Positions 52,389 through 62,487 of a DNA stretch of 64,000 nucleotides are shown here, piece after piece. The notes under the pieces were generated by a model. The model was given only the letters and a program-made list of their open reading frames with translations. It had not been told where the DNA came from and did no database searches. This DNA is from Alnus glutinosa. Its lineage: Eukaryota > Streptophyta > Magnoliopsida > Fagales > Betulaceae. The first letter of the stretch is position 1. Each line of letters starts with the position of its first letter. Made by a program: the position numbers and the translations under genes. Location of the stretch: the NCBI RefSeq assembly GCF_958979055.1, contig NC_084899.1:6545001-6609000 (forward strand), in the 5' to 3' direction.

Positions 52389-55300
52389 CTCTTTTAGGAA
52401 TAATACTCATGACATTCTTTTTTTGTCCAGCATTGGGCGTGTTAATGCCGATCTATATGCTTTAGGTGCTGGTACATTGAACTTGGAAGGCACTAATACA
52501 GAAAATTGTGAAAATCACTCAAAATTGGAACAATGGATGCAAAATTATGTCAATGTGCTCTGCATCAATTCTTGGCAGGTATTTATCTTGTTGCACTGAG
52601 ATCATTAATGAAGATTTAATGATTCATCTCCTTTCAATTTAATCAATGGGTTATAAAATTGTTTTTTTGATGAATGATTCAATGGGTTATAAAATGTAAT
52701 CAAGATGGTGGAGTTTTAGCTTGGAAAAGATTTTAACAAATTATTTTGTGGATGCTATTGGTATTCACAACATGACTTTCAAGTAAAGCATTTTGAAGAA
52801 AGGTAGTACACTTTCTAGTTCTTGGCATGGAAATTTATATTGGAAAAAGCTTCCAATCAATCTTATCCCACCTCCCCTAACTCTTTTGTTATTCCACACT
52901 TGAGCTCTTTGTCCTCTGAGATCCCTGAAAGATTTGGTAACTTCTCCCTGTTGAGAGTTTCCGGTGTTCTTTTTTCTTTTTTCTTCTAGAAACCTTCACC
53001 TCCCATTTTGAACCCTAACCCTTTTACACAATCATTATGACCGTTAACAACAAATTTACAAAGGCTAATCCTGCACATATTGTGGCACCTTAATTGTCCA
53101 GCATCCCCCCAATCTTGGTATCATGCTTATGAGACAAGTTGATTCTCAACCAGCTCTTCACTGCAAGTGTGACACCCTAGAAAGGTAGCCCCACATTGGG
53201 AGGATGGATTGCTCACATTGAGTTGGTAGATTGTAAAGGTGCTCATGGTCATGGGTGTCTTATATTGGTTCCTTACTAGGTGCGATTGGGTTTTATAAGT
53301 GATTTTAGGGAGCTCCAATTGCAACTTGACTAGTCTTTTTGGAGTGGTAGTGTAGATGTGGCTAGTGTTTTTTTTTGGGTTGATACAAATGGTATCAGAG
53401 CAACCTACTGCATGCCTTGAGCTCCGACGAGGACATCAGGGATTTGATCAAGGAAGATTGTGACACCCTAGAAAGTTAATCCCACATTAGGAATATGGGT
53501 TGCCCACATTGAGTGGGTGGATTATAAAGGTGCTTATGGGTGCAAAGTTCAACATTTATTCCTTATTAGGTGAGACTGAGCTTTATAAATGATTCTAGGG
53601 ACCTCCAATTGTAACTTGACCAGTCCTTCTGGAGTTATAGCACAGATGTGACTAATGCTTTTCTTGAGCTATTACATCAAGACCCATGTGGTGGTGCACA
53701 CCATCATTGACACACCACATTATGGTACTTCAATTCATATTTTATGAGCCAAGAGAATGTCTATGATAAGCTTTTCCAACCTCTTGATTACAGGCTTGAG
53801 ATTGTACAAAGAGATATGAATTAACTTGCATGCTCCTAAGCACTACTTAGTCCAGCCATCCTGTTCCTGTTCATTCCCAAATGCCTCCAATTCTAATATT
53901 GTTATGCCATCAAAACTATTGCACCTTTTGCAAGAGAGTTAGGAAGGAATGTGAAAGGATTGACAGAACATGTAATTTTTTTTTAAAAAAAAACCAAGTG
54001 TCCAAAATATCTTCAAAATGCATAAAGATCTATATCTTTTTTTCTTTTCTTTTCTTTTTTTTAAAAAATTAGTTTCAGACCTTTATGTATTAATAAGGCC
54101 CAAAGTTTTGTGGCCTATTTTTTTAAATTTTATTTTACTTTATTTTCTGAATGATAAGTAGGCTAGAAGTTCTTCATTTAGACACTATTTTTTTGGGTTC
54201 ATTATCTCTTCTCAGAAACACAAGGACTCTTCTTGTTTAGGTGAAAAGGTATATTGATGTATATTCAGCTTCATCTGTCATTGGATTTTCGAATGAAGAC
54301 TTGTTGCAAATTGCAGACATATATGCTCAAGCAGAGGAGAATTGGTCACAAAGTACAAAGAGATTGTTAAATAAAAATGAATGCAGTGATTCATTATTGC
54401 CTGCTCTTAAGACGCAAATTGATTTATTTGTTAATTTCCAAACAAGGGTTGCTGAGCTAGCGCGCTCAAAATGGACCGAGTTTAATCTAAAGATGATGGG
54501 TATTGGTTTTGGCATCATGTTAGTATCACTCCTTATCCATTTATTTTCTATCAAGCGGGTGACAAGGCAGCATGGTGCTTCTTTAACTTCATGTGGAGAT
54601 TCTGGGATTTCCTTTGGCTTAATTGTTGCATGTTTTGTAGTGGTTATACGTGCAGCCAGCTTCCTCTCAAATAGTTATATTTGTAAGCTCTCAGTTTCTG
54701 AATTTGCAATGCTCTATGGTTGCATGTTCTGTTTTGTATGCTGACATTTGCAATTGTTTTTCTTTTTATTGTGGGAACCTTGGGATCAGTGGAGGAAGGA
54801 AAAGTTGCAAGTTTTCTTTTGGCTACAACTGGCATTGTTAAGTTACGGTATTCCATCATGAAGAAGAGGATGCTATTAGAAGTAGGTATTTTGCTTTTCT
54901 TGTGATTTTCATTTTACAGTAACCTTTTTTCTTTTGGGGTGTGTTCACAAAGCATAGGATTTTGATTAATTTGGTCCTGAGCCCATACTGAAAAAGTCAA
55001 ACTTAAACACACAATTTTACATGCATTTGGTCAAGACTGGATAGTGAACTAGTTTGGTGTTTGACAAACTAAGCATTTTGTTTAAGAAGGTCTTTTGTTT
55101 TGTTTTTTGTTTTTTTGTTTTTTTGTTTTCACTAAAAAAATGTCAAATTACGAACCTGTTTCATGATTTTAGAAAGTTTACTAAGTAATAGTAAATTAAA
55201 ATCAGTTACTGAAATTATGCTTGCCTCGCTTATGTGGTTCACCAGACACCCCCATACTTATTTGATGATTGTGATTAATGTATGGTTGGAAGGTTATTTG

Positions 55301-56844
55301 AGATTGTTTCGTTTGAAGCTAATGTTTCAGGTATGTATTGCAGGCAGTTGTCTTCCTTCTCTTGATCACCTTTTGCAGATTTACTATTGAAGTTGGGCTA
55401 TCAAAGCAGGCTGCCACATCTCAATTTCTGAATGTATATCCTTCATGGATGATGAGTATTGCCTCAGGGATTCCTGCTTGGATATATGCAGCCGAAGTTG
55501 TGCCATTGCTAGTGCTGATTTTATTGGCATACTTGCTATACAAGACTTTTTCCAGCATCATTTCTGAAGGTGTTTCGAAGTACGTGATCATGGGAGCCAT
55601 TTTAAGTTATATGCTCATAGCAGTGCATTGGGCCTCGGAAAGTAGCATATGGAGTCTGCCTCTGGTTTCTTATGGCATTGGCAGAAATTGCATTCCACAA
55701 ATTATTTATGCTATTGGGTTTGGACAATTGTTACTACTGGCATTTGGTCAGATGTTCAACAGAGATAAATGTTTAGATTGCAAGAAAAACTTAGTTATTA
55801 AAACTGTGGGGATGCTATCTACTTGGAGTCCAGTAGTCATTCTTCTCTCAGGGAAACAAGGTGCCTTGGTTGCTTTAGCCTCCATAATTGCAGGTGATTG
55901 TTATTTTTGTAGCTTCTCCTTGCCCTAGGTTGTATTATACTCGGGTTAGAAAGATGCTTTTTACAATTTTATATTCACATTAATTTAAGGGATTTTCCGC
56001 TTATTTGAGTTTAGAGAATTTGTATTTGTTTAGTCATAGAATTTTCTTTCTGAGGATAATACTTCTGTGCATATTAGGTGTCATGAGCTTTTCAACTGTA
56101 GCATGCTTTTTCAAAGAATTTTTTATATGTAGATTATGTCTTTTCAGGTTATTGTATAATTAGGTTGGACAATATAGAGCAGGATGGAATCAGTGACGTT
56201 TTGGCCGTTGATCCTCTTCCTGTAACACAATGGAACCTTTTAGCTGTGTGTCTGTTTTTCTGCACCGGTCACTGGTATGTTGCTTGTTCTCCACTTTTTT
56301 CTACTTCTGGTATGCTTTATGTTTTGTCTAGAAATTCATTTGCTTGCACACCAATAGGCCATTTTTTTTTTTTTTTTTTACATAAATAGATGTGCGGGCG
56401 AGTATTCACTCATTCATGAATTTATATTGCATAACCTGCGATAAATTTTTCTTTAGGTGTGCTTTCGATGGCCTTCGATATGGTGCTGCATTTATCGGGT
56501 GAGTCAGGGGCTTTCTTGAGCATGAGATTTCATTAATGATTGACTCCCCCCACTGTTGATGCAGTTTTTATGCCAATGTTATAGCCCTGAAATGGTTGGT
56601 ATAATTGCCATTATCATGTTGATGAATGATTTGACACTTTATTCGCTTTCAGGTTTGATGAATTTATCCTAGTTCGCCAAGCAATCTTTCTCACAATTGA
56701 CACATTTGGTTTTTCTCACGTCCTTCCGATACTTGGACTCCCATTTCTTGTTGCTCACCAATATACGTTGAGTAAGAAAAAATCATTTTTAATGCGGTTA
56801 TCTCAAGTAAGTCAAATTACCTGGTCTTTATTTATTTATTATTT

Positions 56845-56875
<31 letters not shown>

Positions 56876-57260
56876 GATTTTGGTAAAAGAGAATTGTTTT
56901 AATTGGTAAATGGTGATTGATTATTGCTTTTAATGTATTAGGTGTATATGATGTATGGGCTCATCACGGCCGCAACGGTTACTGTAACGATGTTATGTGT
57001 CACGATTCACAGGCGGCATTTAATGGTGAATGTTGCAAGTTTAATTTGTATCAATCTATTATCTATCTGTGTATATATATAATGCCATGCTGATGTTTAG
57101 TGCTTAATATCCTTTACAGGTATGGGGGTTATTTGCTCCAAAGTTTGTTTTCGATGTAGTGGGTCTCATCCTTACAGATGTCTTGATTTGCTTGGCCTCA
57201 CTTTTTTCTTTTGGTCAAGCGGAGGACGATGTGCTACAAAATGAAAGTACTGAAAAATGA
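44641..57260 (+). CDS. PIGO: GPI ethanolamine phosphate transferase 3 (PIG-O type)
   Basis: The enzyme adds phosphoethanolamine to the third mannose of GPI anchors in the ER membrane. Twenty exons give 955 residues: 44641-44891, 44981-45015, 45097-45218, 45463-45552, 45672-45791, 45910-45993, 47373-47450, 47947-48072, 48159-48248, 50196-50231, 50339-50394, 52431-52578, 54241-54682, 54790-54881, 55344-55893, 56148-56274, 56457-56498, 56653-56806, 56942-57025, 57120-57260. After an N-terminal membrane segment (about 15-32) comes the alkaline-phosphatase-like domain: [13 protein letters not shown] (Asp81), [30 protein letters not shown] (Asp235) and [18 protein letters not shown] (Asp286, His287). 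The C-terminal half is a string of membrane helices. Intron 1 has a GC donor; the others are GT-AG. Introns 6, 9, 11 and 12 hold retroelements. The frame is intact throughout. Confidence 0.94.
46091..46459 (+). mobile_element. 5'-truncated LINE end in PIG-O intron 6
   Basis: It encodes the last LINE residues ([39 protein letters not shown]) and the typical LINE tail TACTTGGGTTGTGCCTTTTG, ending in an A-rich stretch. TCCTCCT occurs at both sides (46084-46090, 46460-46466), a short possible target duplication. The left limit is uncertain; a 15-bp direct repeat TTTGGTAAAATCTCT (46052 and 46100) lies across it. Confidence 0.75.
48515..50028 (-). mobile_element. LINE 3' part in PIG-O intron 9, antisense to the gene
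   Basis: A T-run (48514-48530) marks the antisense poly-A tail. CCAATCCCT flanks both sides (48506-48514 and 50029-50037). The minus strand encodes a zf-RVT region ([40 protein letters not shown]) with stops and shifts elsewhere. A 57-bp in-frame duplication (48911-48967 repeated at 48968-49021) doubles a 19-residue zinc-finger stretch. About 1.5 kb, 5' truncated and dead. Confidence 0.82.
50821..51510. repeat. Tandem duplication in intron 11; one copy holds a LINE, the other is the empty site
   Basis: Copy 1 is 50821-50874 plus 51165-51268. Copy 2 is 51367-51507. Copy 2 reads straight through GTTTTAACAATCAAACTTTC and on into TAAGATCTTTTAGTTTCAAG, whereas copy 1 is interrupted at this point by the LINE at 50875-51164. 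The downstream parts (AATAAACAAGGAAAA, AGCTTAGAAGCTT) match in both. Confidence 0.88.
50875..51164 (-). mobile_element. Short 5'-truncated LINE end in PIG-O intron 11
   Basis: The 290-bp insert is flanked by CAATCAAACTTT (50863-50874 and 51165-51176). Its left part is T-rich, the antisense of a poly-A tail, followed by CTCGTACACGAAAAGTATAC, the inverse of a plant LINE 3' end. The minus strand ends within the zf-RVT region (the inverse of AAATGCTCCACATTAAGAG). Confidence 0.8.
52260..52386 (+). mobile_element. Very short LINE tail with poly-A, next to the exon 12 acceptor
   Basis: GTATACCCCCGGTGTACTTA, then GGCGCCTTACGCTTTTTAAT and TTACTTATC followed by 29 A residues (52358-52386), is the standard 3' tail of plant LINEs. 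TTCTCTTTT occurs on both sides (52251-52259 and 52387-52395). The A-tract ends 44 bp before the splice acceptor of exon 12. Confidence 0.75.
53168..53676 (+). mobile_element. Complete TRIM (miniature LTR retrotransposon) in PIG-O intron 12
   Basis: Two direct LTRs, 53168-53387 (220 bp) and 53459-53676 (218 bp), both begin TGTGACACCCTAGAAAG and end in ACA. Just after the left LTR is TGGTATCAGAGC (53390-53401), the standard primer-binding site for initiator tRNA-Met. The internal part is only 71 bp and ends in the purine stretch AAGGAAGA (53450-53457). The flanks GCAAG (53163-53167) and TCAAG (53677-53681) agree at four of five bases. It has no coding capacity. The total of 509 bp fits the TRIM class. 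Confidence 0.93.
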
Positions 57261-59131
57261 CTGTCGTATTACGATCAACTGGGAATAGTTTTTCCAAGTT
57301 ACGTTATTAACTGCTTTTATAACAATTCATTTTGAGATTAAGGTGGAAAATACATGAGCTATTTACTTGGGGCACGTTTGCCCCAAATAGCATATCGTTT
57401 GGGGCAGGTTGGATAGCGCAACCCTAACAATTCATTAGGAAAAGAGATATGTTATTTGGTATTTTCATATCATTTTTTTTTTATCATTTTTTGTTGATGT
57501 GACATTATCAATCTACCTTTAGATTAATCTTAATTAAAAAGAAAAAAAAAATCAATGGTGAATTTACAATGTCACAATAGTAAAAGAAAGATATGTGAAG
57601 GATGAGAATTTAAAATAGTATTTTTCATTAGGATAATGAATAGCCGTTACTAAGGATGGAAGAATGTTGAGTATAATGGCTATTCCTATTCTTAATTTTT
57701 GACAACATATGCTTTATATATATATATATAAAAAGAGTTTTTAATAACGTTTCGGGTTTTCAAAATTGGTAACTCATAAACATTATGGTGTTTTACAAAA
57801 TATAATGTGTTGCCTTTGTTATTATGTCAGTACAAAGAAATTGGTTTATTTTGAAATAGGGTAGACATAATCCTAGCAACATATGACTCATTTCAATGCT
57901 GAGAAATTATGTAATATTAAAATATAAGTATTCATAGCTATCTTTTGTGTACTCTATCCAAGTCCTTAATTCCTTATTCATAGGGTTGCTCTATTCTGAG
58001 AGGCCTATAGTACAATTCTGGTGCCTTGGATATTGCAGCGCACTGTCATATATTAGCAGTCCGATTGAATCTAACATCGGGTGGCCCATGTTAGTAACAA
58101 AGTCGTAATGGTAACCAATCAGTACATGGTGTGCCCGTCACAAAAAACTATTGGATCAAATGTCAAATAATAAAATAAATCTCTTTGACCATAAGGAAGC
58201 ACATATAATGGTAGCCCATGATCATTATCCCGCAAGTTCTAGTGTATCGAGTCATACGATACAATTTATCCCATAGAAACATTTATAAACATTTGATATT
58301 ATTATAAGGCTCATGACATATTTATATTGAAAAGTAAAGCATGCTCAATATATTAACACATCGCATGGTGAAAAGTATAATTCTATAAGCATTTACTTAC
58401 TTTGGGCGATTCTCCTTACTCTCAGACATCTTAACCTTCACGTCACTGCAATTATACTTTAGTATTAGATATACTCTAAACTAGACTCAATAAAACATGT
58501 AAAACCCTAATCACGTAATAAAACCCTAATCATGCATATTAATGCTTACATCGAACATTTGGCGTTGAGGTCGATTGTTCGATCTTGAGGTTGGAATGTT
58601 CGATGACGGCCAGAATGCACGAATAACTTAGATCTCCTACACAAAACTACTACCCATCTTAACCACAGCTCCTAATGATCCTAAAAGGCTTAACGAACAA
58701 AAATAACTTCTTACAAACACATCCAACCATATCTATGTTATACCCATACATGATCAAACATAAGACCCTAAGATAGTAAATCCAAATGCTTTAAATCTAC
58801 ATGATGCTTATTATATCATAAAAACAATAAATTATTGATAGGATAAATGGCTAATATAAATACAAGAACGAAATTGGGTTTAAGGGTTACCTTCTCTTAA
58901 AGATAAAGTCTTTCAAGACTCACATTTTCTCTGAAGAACACACTCTCTCTCTCTCTCTCTGGTGTGCGAAATGTGACGAAAATGAGACTTAAGAGTTTAT
59001 TGTTCAAGAGGAAAGTCGAACATTTGGTAGGAAAGTCCGTTCGTTCGAGAGGAAAGTTGAACATTTGAAAATTAGGATTTTACTTTAAAACATATATTTC
59101 GCTAAAATATTTGTGAGGGCTTTAATTGAGA
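57261..59131. other. Downstream of PIG-O: LTR-like noncoding DNA
   Basis: After the PIG-O 3' region, 57830-59100 contains phrases that look like a degraded LTR or its border: repeated TCGAACATTTG-like words at 58550-58615 and 58995-59060, (CT)n at 58942-58960, and ordered AT-rich stretches. Neither LTR ends nor protein domains were found. No gene is supported. Confidence 0.4.
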
Positions 59132-59140
59132 GTATTATAA

Positions 59141-59284
59141 GGGAGATGATTGGGGTACAACCCCTTTGTACAACTTTGGCACAACCCACTCACAATGAGG
59201 TGGGGCTCATACACGTGGACCCTACCTCATTGTGAGTGGGAGTTGTGCCAAAGTTGTGATGGTGTTGTATATTTATTATTTCCC
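59141..59284. mobile_element. Palindromic MITE with exact 9-bp duplication, copy 4
   Basis: The 144-bp element begins GGGAGATGAT and ends ATTATTTCCC. The arms TTGTACAACTTTGGCACAAC and CCACTCACAATGAGG are inverted on the other side. GTATTATAA flanks both ends (59132-59140 and 59285-59293). The ends agree with those of the element at 23191-23353, so the two share a Mutator-type family. Confidence 0.88.
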
Positions 59285-59404
59285 GTATTATAAACACTTT
59301 ATTCGAAATCTTTCCTACTTGGTTTAAACTAAGAGTCTTTTGGTTTTTGTAAATTACTATTACCGTTTAAATAAATGTATTTATTTTGGAGGCATTACAT
59401 TAGT

Positions 59405-59575
59405 AGTTGGGTTGTTGGGCTGAAGCCCACTTGTAATAAACGAGTTAGTTTAGTTGGTGACAAAAGGTTAGAGTTTGTTTTGTAGTTCTTGTATAAAAGG
59501 CCCAAAGGCCCAATGTAATCAAGAATCCTTTTTTGGAGATTGACTATCTCGAATTAGTCATAACTAACACCAATT
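59405..59575 (+). other. LTR-like promoter fragment
   Basis: TTGTTGGGCTGAAGCCCACT is followed by TATAAAAGGCCCAAAGGCCC and AATGTAATCAAGAA, the arrangement of a TATA box and transcript region in Copia-like LTRs. It could be a solo LTR ending near ATAACTAACA (59570). No target duplication was seen. Confidence 0.35.
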
Positions 59576-59832
59576 TTATTCATAAAATTCCTCAAATACG
59601 TACTATTTACGAGCAAATTACATTAAAAAATAAAGCAAAATTAGAAAAGTAAATTATATTTTTGCCCTAATTATTCTTTCGGGGACACCTAATTCTCCTG
59701 TCTTATATGTACCAGACAATCAGGTCATATCGGACCCTAGAGTGGTGAATTATTGACATATATTATGAAAAATGTTTATGGATATTTAGTTTATCACTTG
59801 AACTCTTTTTTGGAATTAAAAGAAAATCTGAT

Positions 59833-60991
59833 TAGTTTACCTTTCTCTCTTTCTCTCTCGACTTTCTCCGGAGAACCCCCCCCCCCCCAAAAAAAAACTT
59901 CTTGTTGTCGGGGAATTAAAAGAAAATCTAATTAGTTTACTTCTCTCTTTCTCTCTCGACTTTCTCCAGAGAACCCCCCAAAAAAACTTCTTGTTGCCCA
60001 GGGGGAGGGGGTTAGCCTCCCTCCCTCCAGGCTCTTGTCTTTCCAAGATGTGTTTTGTTTCCTTCCTGAGTTTTTGTCAGTGGAGGTTAGATTTTTCTTA
60101 GCCATTAGGGCTGTGAAGCTTTTGTTCCCCCGGTAGATCCAGTGGTGGCTCACTTTCCCCTAGCCTTGTTAGGCTATGGTAGCTTGTATTTGTATGTTTT
60201 TTTTTCTTTTTCTTTCTTTTGTTCAGGTAGGAAGGCTCAAATCTAGGTGTCCAGTTTGGGGGAGTGGCGGATCGTGTCGTTTAAAGATGGTTTTTTTGGC
60301 TGGTTTTTCATACGTTTTTCTTCGACTTTTGGAGCTAGATCTACACACCTCTGTTGTTTTTTTCAAGATATGCGCCCTTCAGCTGCGTTCCCCATCGTTG
60401 TCCACTCCAGCCGCCGGAAGCACAGGCCACGTCGGTCGTCGGTGCCCAGCGCGTGGCTTGCATGCGCTAGAAAGCCTTTTGCTCTTTGGCACGCGTGATG
60501 GCCACGCTTCGCATTTTCTGGCCGTGCACGGTGGGAGATGGGGTCAACGGTGGTCGATTTACGGTTGGATAGTGCTAGTGACGGTGTGTGTCCTCCACGT
60601 GCCGCCGTCTCTGGCGGATTCCACCCCTGTCTCTTTTGCCAGTAGCCTTTTTTGGGATTTTTTTTTGTGCTTTTGTGTTGTGTATTCCTCTTATTTTTTA
60701 TGTATAGTATGCTTGTGTATTGTTCAAATTTTATTGAAATTTTAGTTGGCTAGATTTTGATCGACCCTCTTTTATTTGAGAGTGTGCGTTAATGTAATGT
60801 AAGAGAGACTCAAATGTAATTCTGGTAAGGTTTGTTGTCTTTGCACAGACAGCTGTTTTTTAAGTCAGATCCTTCTGGCTTAGAGTGTAGGGGGTCTTGT
60901 CCATTTATTTCTCAAGATGTATGCTTTTTAGATTTTATAATAGCACATGCTATTTGTTAAAAAAAAAAAAAAGACAAAAAAGAAAAGAAAG
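59833..60991 (+). mobile_element. Poly-A retroposon of about 1.16 kb, no recognised coding
   Basis: AAAAGAAAATCTGAT occurs on both sides (59818-59832 and 60992-61006). The right end is an A-rich tail (60959-60990). The body has a CT-rich leader, GC-rich middle (60380-60620) and T-rich 3' part. The left 85 bp, including the flanking duplication, is itself doubled (59815-59905 and 59913-59995) with a run of C residues in the first copy. The 189-codon frame (60176-60745) resembles no LINE domain. It could be a Sadhu-like retroposon or a LINE leader piece. Confidence 0.6.
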
Positions 60992-61179
60992 AAAAGAAAA
61001 TCTGATGAAGCTAGTTCTAAGGACTATATGATTTTTTTTTTTGTTCCTCTTTTATCCTTTCATATTTTACTAAATCTTCAAATTGGGACGGGGTTTAATT
61101 TTGAGATTTAGGCATAATTGTAATATTTATGGATAAAATAATAAATTTAAGATATATTTGTAATAGAATATACCACTGG

Positions 61180-61521
61180 AATGAAATAATCATTCATTTA
61201 TTTGGTAGGGGTCGATTCTTTGGAATAGTTATTCTATTCCCTTATAAAGATGAATACATATTCCTTTAAAAAAATAAAAGAAATAGCTATTCCTAAATGA
61301 ATAAACTATATTTTTTAGAAAAAATCACTCATATTATTTTTGTATTTTCTTTCAATCTTTTTTTTTTTTTTTTTTTTTTAAAAGAACAAACCAATGTGAT
61401 ACTGTAGCCGGTTAGCCACCCAACCTATTACTCTAAAAAGAATGAGATGAATAACTATTCCTAAAGGAATAAACTATTTTTTAGAAAAAATCACTCATAT
61501 TATTTTTGCATTTTCTTTTAA

Positions 61522-61561
<40 letters not shown>

Positions 61562-61892
61562 AAACAAACCAACGTGATATTGTGGCTGGCCGACCACCCC
61601 AATGGATGGCTGACCAAGCACATATGGAGCCAAATGTAGTCGCACCACCCCCAGAGCATTGGGGGTTGCCTGGGCCACCCCCGATGGGCTTTAGGGGTGG
61701 CTGACAACCCATTAGTTTTCACCTTTTTTTTTTTTTTTTTTAGTAATTTTGATTTGATTCCAATTAAAGTATATGTGTTCTCACCAAGCTAAGGAATATG
61801 AATAACTATTTTATTCCACTTTCTTTTATTCTCAATAATTACTATTCCCTTTCTCAATAAAAAAAATCTTTCCGCAAACAAAACGAGGCCTA
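61180..61892. mobile_element. Harbinger-like MITE relative with nested duplicate
   Basis: The right end, CCGCAAACAAAACGAGGCC (61874-61892), followed inwards by CTCAATAA and TTCTATTCTCAATAA-like words, is the inverse of the left end of the MITE at 15428. TAA follows directly. The left end is not found. Inside, 61300-61420 recurs at 61470-61600 (AGAAAAAATCACTCATATTA, a long T-run, ACAAACCAAnGTGATAnTGT). It is noncoding. Confidence 0.55.
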
Positions 61893-62202
61893 AGACTTTT
61901 TGGGTAAAGTGCTAAAAATAAAAATAAATAAAAGGCCACAACCACTGTGGCTGAACAGGGGAAACATTTTTTTTTTTTTTTTTTGTTTTGTTAAAATTCT
62001 GGGAACATCTATAACAATTATTTGGAAGATGAAGATGGAAAAACTTAAAGAATTTTTTTTTTTTTTTTAGAAGATCAAACTTTTATTTTTTGTTTTATTT
62101 TTGGTCGAGAATTAAACTTTGGGTCAATAATTATGTTGTTTTACAAATTAAGCCTTATGGTGCGGGCCGGGCAAGGCGTAATTGAATTCCATATCTCAGT
62201 CT

Positions 62203-62364
62203 AGGCCCAAAAAGTTCGATCCCACGGGCCACAGGTTTCTAGGCCCTATTCTTCTAGGGCGTTGAGTAGGGTAGGGCCCCAACGACGTCATTTTGTAAGA
62301 AAATTCAACTCTCAATTCTCAGTCTCTCACTATATATTTGATCTTGCTTCCTCTTAAACCCTAA
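62203..62364 (+). promoter_or_regulatory. SNU13 proximal promoter: site II-like, CRE-like, TATA, telo-box
   Basis: Upstream of the start codon are AGGCCCAA (62203-62210) and further GGGCC words, GACGTCA (62284-62290), TATATATT (62331-62338) and AAACCCTAA (62356-62364). Pairing of GGCCCA (site II) and AAACCCTAA (telo-box) is typical of plant ribosome- and snoRNP-related genes. Binding is inferred only. Confidence 0.5.
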
Positions 62365-62439
62365 TCTGTGTGCATCCTTTTTCGTCTCAGCAAAAACCCT
62401 AGCCCCCTCCTCTCCTCGCACCAATCGTCCGCACCAAAA

Positions 62440-62442
62440 ATG

Positions 62443-62487
<45 letters not shown>

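Noticed and set aside
54727-54905. Read-through of PIG-O exon 13 into alternative frames around 54683-54789
   Set aside because: The modelled GT-AG intron restores the family sequence; the alternatives end in stops within a few codons.
60176-60745. 189-codon frame as a gene
   Set aside because: It lies inside a poly-A retroposon with target duplications and shows no known domain; Phe/Cys-rich 3' half is T-rich noise.
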